Below are positions 51,784-54,072 of a stretch of DNA of 54,072 nucleotides, in pieces (position 1 is the stretch's first letter; each line of letters opens with the position of its first letter). The stretch lies in contig JAGCWQ010000169.1 of assembly GCA_017961765.1 (NCBI GenBank), forward strand, positions 1 to 54,072, in the 5' to 3' direction. Made by a program: the position numbers and the translations under genes. The stretch is from Paludibacteraceae bacterium (GTDB lineage: Bacteria > Bacteroidota > Bacteroidia > Bacteroidales > Paludibacteraceae). The notes beneath the pieces were generated by a model, which searched no databases, was not told where the DNA came from, and worked only from the letters and a program-made list of their open reading frames with translations.

Positions 51784-52893
51784 TTACAAATCATCATCAA
51801 TACACTCGATAACACGCCTCAAGTTGTCGTTTTCCACATACACCTTCTTCGTGTCGCCGTCGCACCATACCCAAATTCCCTCTGGGGCATTATAGAATAT
51901 ATAGTCGTTGTTGAGACAATTGGCAATAGGCACATAGCCTATCGACTTATAATCAACACCATACTTATTCTCAGGATTAAGCACCTCGTCAAAGGTCAAG
52001 ATCCGCATAATGCATACATCTTCGCTGTTGTACAGACAATTATCATCATCGTCACTGCAAATGGAAATCATGCGTTTAACCATATCGGGAAGTGTTGAGA
52101 GCCCATAAGCCTTCTCCACTTGGGAGACCTTCTTGTCTTCAATTTTGCAAGAGCCAAGCAAATCCATGAAATCGGCAATAGGATCGCTATATTCATCCTC
52201 GTCGTCGTGATATTCTTTGACTGAATTCGATTTTGCAGTAGTCCCTGCTTCTCCTCTTTGGACACTCTCCTTGTCAGATCCACCACGAAACGAGGCCAAC
52301 CACTGATTGTAACCAAAAAATATTTTTCCCATCTGCTCATCAGCTATTCCTTGCTTGTAAGCAGGAATATAATCCTTCGCCTGATCAGATCCATTGGCAT
52401 CCGCCTTCTCCATCCATTCCACAGCCTTAGCAAAATCCTGCTCAACCACACAACCATAGGCATAGAAAACACCCATATAGAAGCAAGCTATATCGTTATC
52501 ATGTTTGGCAAGGAGATTGAAAATTTCAAATGCCTTTTCCAAATCCTGCTCAAGCTCTACGCCTTGCATATATTTCGTGCCTATATTACACAGATAGTAA
52601 AGGAACATCTCATTCCCTTTTTCGATTGCTTTTTCATACCATTCAGCCGCCTTCGCATAGTCTGGAGCGACGCCATAGCCATTCTCGTAACAAAAGCCCA
52701 AATAACCCAGCGCCTCAGGCTCTTCATCCTCTTCTCCCGCACGCTTGAACCATTCAAAAGCCGCCTGTAAATCTTGCCCAACGCCAGTTCCTTCGTAGTA
52801 GCAGAAAGCCAGTTCCACCTTCGCCCTGGCGTCGCCTTTTTCCGCAGCTTCCTTATACCGCCTTACTTTCTCTTCTAAATCCGATTGTTCCAT
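51784..52893 (-). CDS. Sel1-repeat protein with SMI1/KNR4 (SUKH)-like C-terminal domain
   Basis: A 369-residue cytoplasmic protein. Residues about 10-175 hold four to five Sel1-like repeats (KGDARAKVELAFCYYEGTGV, EALGYLGFCYENGYGV, CFYMGVFYAYGCVV). A short acidic linker follows (about 225-240, YHDDEDEYSD). The C-terminal part (about 245-369; VEKAYGLSTLPDMVKRMISI, LTFDEVLNPENKYGVDY, YIFYNAPEGIWVWCDGDTKK) resembles the SUKH fold of SMI1/KNR4 immunity proteins. SUKH domains commonly neutralise polymorphic toxins, so this could be an immunity protein linked to a T6SS- or T9SS-delivered toxin; no toxin gene is visible next to it. TAATTTTG at 52924-52931 (minus) is a candidate -7. Confidence 0.78.
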   Translation of the reverse strand: MEQSDLEEKVRRYKEAAEKGDARAKVELAFCYYEGTGVGQDLQAAFEWFKRAGEEDEEPEALGYLGFCYENGYGVAPDYAKAAEWYEKAIEKGNEMFLYYLCNIGTKYMQGVELEQDLEKAFEIFNLLAKHDNDIACFYMGVFYAYGCVVEQDFAKAVEWMEKADANGSDQAKDYIPAYKQGIADEQMGKIFFGYNQWLASFRGGSDKESVQRGEAGTTAKSNSVKEYHDDEDEYSDPIADFMDLLGSCKIEDKKVSQVEKAYGLSTLPDMVKRMISICSDDDDNCLYNSEDVCIMRILTFDEVLNPENKYGVDYKSIGYVPIANCLNNDYIFYNAPEGIWVWCDGDTKKVYVENDNLRRVIECIDDDL

Positions 52894-53196
52894 CTAGGTG
52901 TATTTAATAAATTTTTGAATATACAAAATTAGATAAGAAGGCCACCGCAAACTCATTTTCAGAATCTTCCAAGAACAGAGGTCTTTCTTATGGTTATAAT
53001 AATCTCTACGATACAAATATATACCATGCCAATTAAATTCGTCCGCCTCATCTTATGTTATGCAGCATAAAACGGCGTTTTCTAATTCATCCCAGCAGTT
53101 ATTTCTTAAAAATCATATTAGGTCAATTAAGAATATTTTACTACCTTCATACTATCTATTTAATCATTTAGAATTCAAACCAAAAAGAGATACACC
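52894..53196. other. AT-rich intergenic region between divergent genes
   Basis: No gene is seen. TAATTTTG on the minus strand at 52924-52931 fits a -7 element for the Sel1-SUKH gene. A small inverted repeat, TTATGC/GCATAA, lies near 53057-53069. No clear promoter for the CAP gene was found. Confidence 0.4.
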
Positions 53197-53940
53197 ATGA
53201 AAAAAGGTCAACGTTTTTTACAGATTCTACTATTCGCTTCTCTTATGCTTTCGTTCAATAATTGCACCGACGAGACTCACGACGACTCACCGTATGAAAG
53301 GGAAGAGAATAACCAAAATAGGGATAATACAAACAATCGAGGAGAGGAAAAGAAAGATACCGAAGACCCCCATCAGAGTTCTTTTTTCTCCGATGAACAA
53401 CTGTCAAAGGCCAACACCGCCGAAAATTGCGACTATCTAAGCGAAAGCGAAAAGCAGACAATCCTTTATATGAACTTGGCTCGGTTAGACGGAGAAGCCT
53501 TCACGAAAGCTTATTTGAGCGATCTCCAGAACTCAAGTAACCCCAACGAACGGTCGTTAATCGACACACTAAAAACCATAAAGGACAAGCCCATGCTGAT
53601 TCCGAACCAAAAACTCTGCGAAGCTTCTAAATACCACGCAAACGACATCGGAAGCACTGGGGAAGTCAGCCATAATTCCACCGACGGAACTAGTTTCGGC
53701 AACCGGATACGGAGATACTACAACGGAGGCGCCATCGCTGAAAACATCGCTTTCGGCAATAGCCAAGCCCTCAAAATCGTGCGCCAACTGCTGATAGACA
53801 AGAGTTCTCCGTCTCATGGGCATAGAAAGAATATCCTAAACGAGAAATATTGCAGAGTAGGCATCGCCATAGCTCCTCATGCTTCATGGAGCTATTGTTG
53901 CGTACAAGATTTTTCCGACAACAAGGGAGATAATCAATAA
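53197..53940 (+). CDS. CAP (SCP/PR1-like) domain lipoprotein
   Basis: A 247-residue lipoprotein with the signal ending SFNNC, followed by an acidic, Asn-rich linker (about 25-70). The CAP domain (about 85-240) has the family blocks LNEARxxG-like ILYMNLARLDGEAF, LCEASKYHANDIGSTGEVSH (His and Ser of the cleft), RIRRYYNGGAIAENIAFG with the Glu of AENI, and SPSHGHRKNILNEKYCRVGI with a second His. These form the divalent-metal-binding cleft. Bacterial CAP proteins are extracellular; the activity is not established. It is followed by a hairpin terminator. Confidence 0.88.
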   Translation: MKKGQRFLQILLFASLMLSFNNCTDETHDDSPYEREENNQNRDNTNNRGEEKKDTEDPHQSSFFSDEQLSKANTAENCDYLSESEKQTILYMNLARLDGEAFTKAYLSDLQNSSNPNERSLIDTLKTIKDKPMLIPNQKLCEASKYHANDIGSTGEVSHNSTDGTSFGNRIRRYYNGGAIAENIAFGNSQALKIVRQLLIDKSSPSHGHRKNILNEKYCRVGIAIAPHASWSYCCVQDFSDNKGDNQ

Positions 53941-53942
53941 AG

Positions 53943-53997
53943 GTGACCTCTATAAATTCACTTTATCGAATTGTTTAGGCTGTAGAGGTCACGTTTT
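53943..53997 (+). terminator. Terminator of the CAP gene
   Basis: Stem GTGACCTCTA (53943-53952) / TAGAGGTCAC (53983-53992), with a 30-nt loop, followed by GTTTT. It overlaps a competing stem at 53969-54012. Confidence 0.65.
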
Positions 53998-54012
53998 ACA
54001 GCCCAAACAATT
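53969..54012. repeat. Second inverted repeat overlapping the terminator
   Basis: AATTGTTTAGGCTGTA (53969-53984) pairs with TACAGCCCAAACAATT (53997-54012) over 16 bp with one G-T-type mismatch and a 12-nt loop. It cannot form at the same time as the stem at 53943-53992, because bases 53983-53984 belong to both and the 3' arm of that stem lies in its loop. Confidence 0.65.
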
Positions 54013-54072
54013 ACTATGATGCAAAAGTAAAGTAATTAGTCCAAATTACCCCCCCATTTTTATGTTTTACAA

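Noticed and set aside
1-54072. tRNA, rRNA or transposase genes
   Set aside because: No cloverleaf, rRNA segment or DDE/HUH transposase was recognised by eye; a tRNAscan-SE and ISfinder run would settle it.

Overview
The window looks like a chromosome segment of a fibre-degrading, anaerobic Bacteroidales bacterium. The sequence shows Bacteroidetes-type promoters (TTG, about 20 nt, TAnnTTTG), weak Shine-Dalgarno sites and many lipoproteins and secreted CAZymes. Some CAZymes end in type IX secretion (T9SS) sorting domains. Core metabolism includes a KorAB 2-oxoacid:ferredoxin oxidoreductase, a succinate/acetate CoA-transferase and a Bacteroidetes-type malate dehydrogenase. The arginine operon order argR-GNAT-argG-argC-argD matches the Bacteroides N-succinyl arginine pathway. 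I cannot name the genus; the T9SS signals favour a Prevotella-like lineage or a neighbour. I saw no rRNA, tRNA, CRISPR array or transposase.

Layout. 1-5.7 kb: the tail of an Arg/Asp-rich disordered protein with a 48-bp tandem repeat, miaB, an SMP-30 lipoprotein, lptB and two membrane proteins. 5.8-13.6 kb: a secreted PL14-like lyase and a small secreted protein, then a non-coding stretch with direct repeats, a promoter element, stem-loops and a terminator (candidate small RNA), then a giant hybrid two-component sensor/regulator. 13.8-18.6 kb: the arginine operon, with a promoter and ARG-box-like palindrome ahead of argR. 18.7-21.7 kb: a frameshifted CatA-like acetyltransferase, a DUF5131 protein, and a GNAT/AraC pair. 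21.7-23.9 kb: an AT-rich RloA/RloB (AbiL-like) defence pair in which rloB is frameshifted in an A7 tract. 24-25.6 kb: a Nudix-FHA operon and a small unknown gene.

26-30 kb: a GH43-CBM6 enzyme, then a DUF3791-DUF3990-DUF3791 three-gene cassette bracketed by two directly repeated copies of a palindrome-bearing repeat. 30-36.4 kb: mdh, tandem paralogous membrane proteins, a secreted protein, and a 906-residue lipoprotein. 36.7-39.7 kb: a CE1-CBM6-GH43-CBM-T9SS multidomain hemicellulase. 40-45 kb: korB and korA separated by a four-helix-bundle gene with AT-rich inverted repeats, then the CoA-transferase. 45.2-49.1 kb: a PepSY-like lipoprotein divergent from a four-gene HPr-kinase-like / S26-like peptidase / PqqD / nucleotidyltransferase operon. 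49.2-54 kb: murI, a lipoprotein, a Sel1 pair (one frameshifted, one fused to a SUKH-like domain) and a CAP-domain lipoprotein.

Best candidates for undescribed biology: the repeat-flanked DUF3990 cassette, the HprK-like/PqqD/NTase operon without a visible precursor peptide, the structured RNA at 9.0-9.27 kb, and the four-helix-bundle cassette inside korAB. Three single-base frameshifts (acetyltransferase, rloB, sel1) may be real decay, phase variation or assembly error; sequence alone cannot decide.
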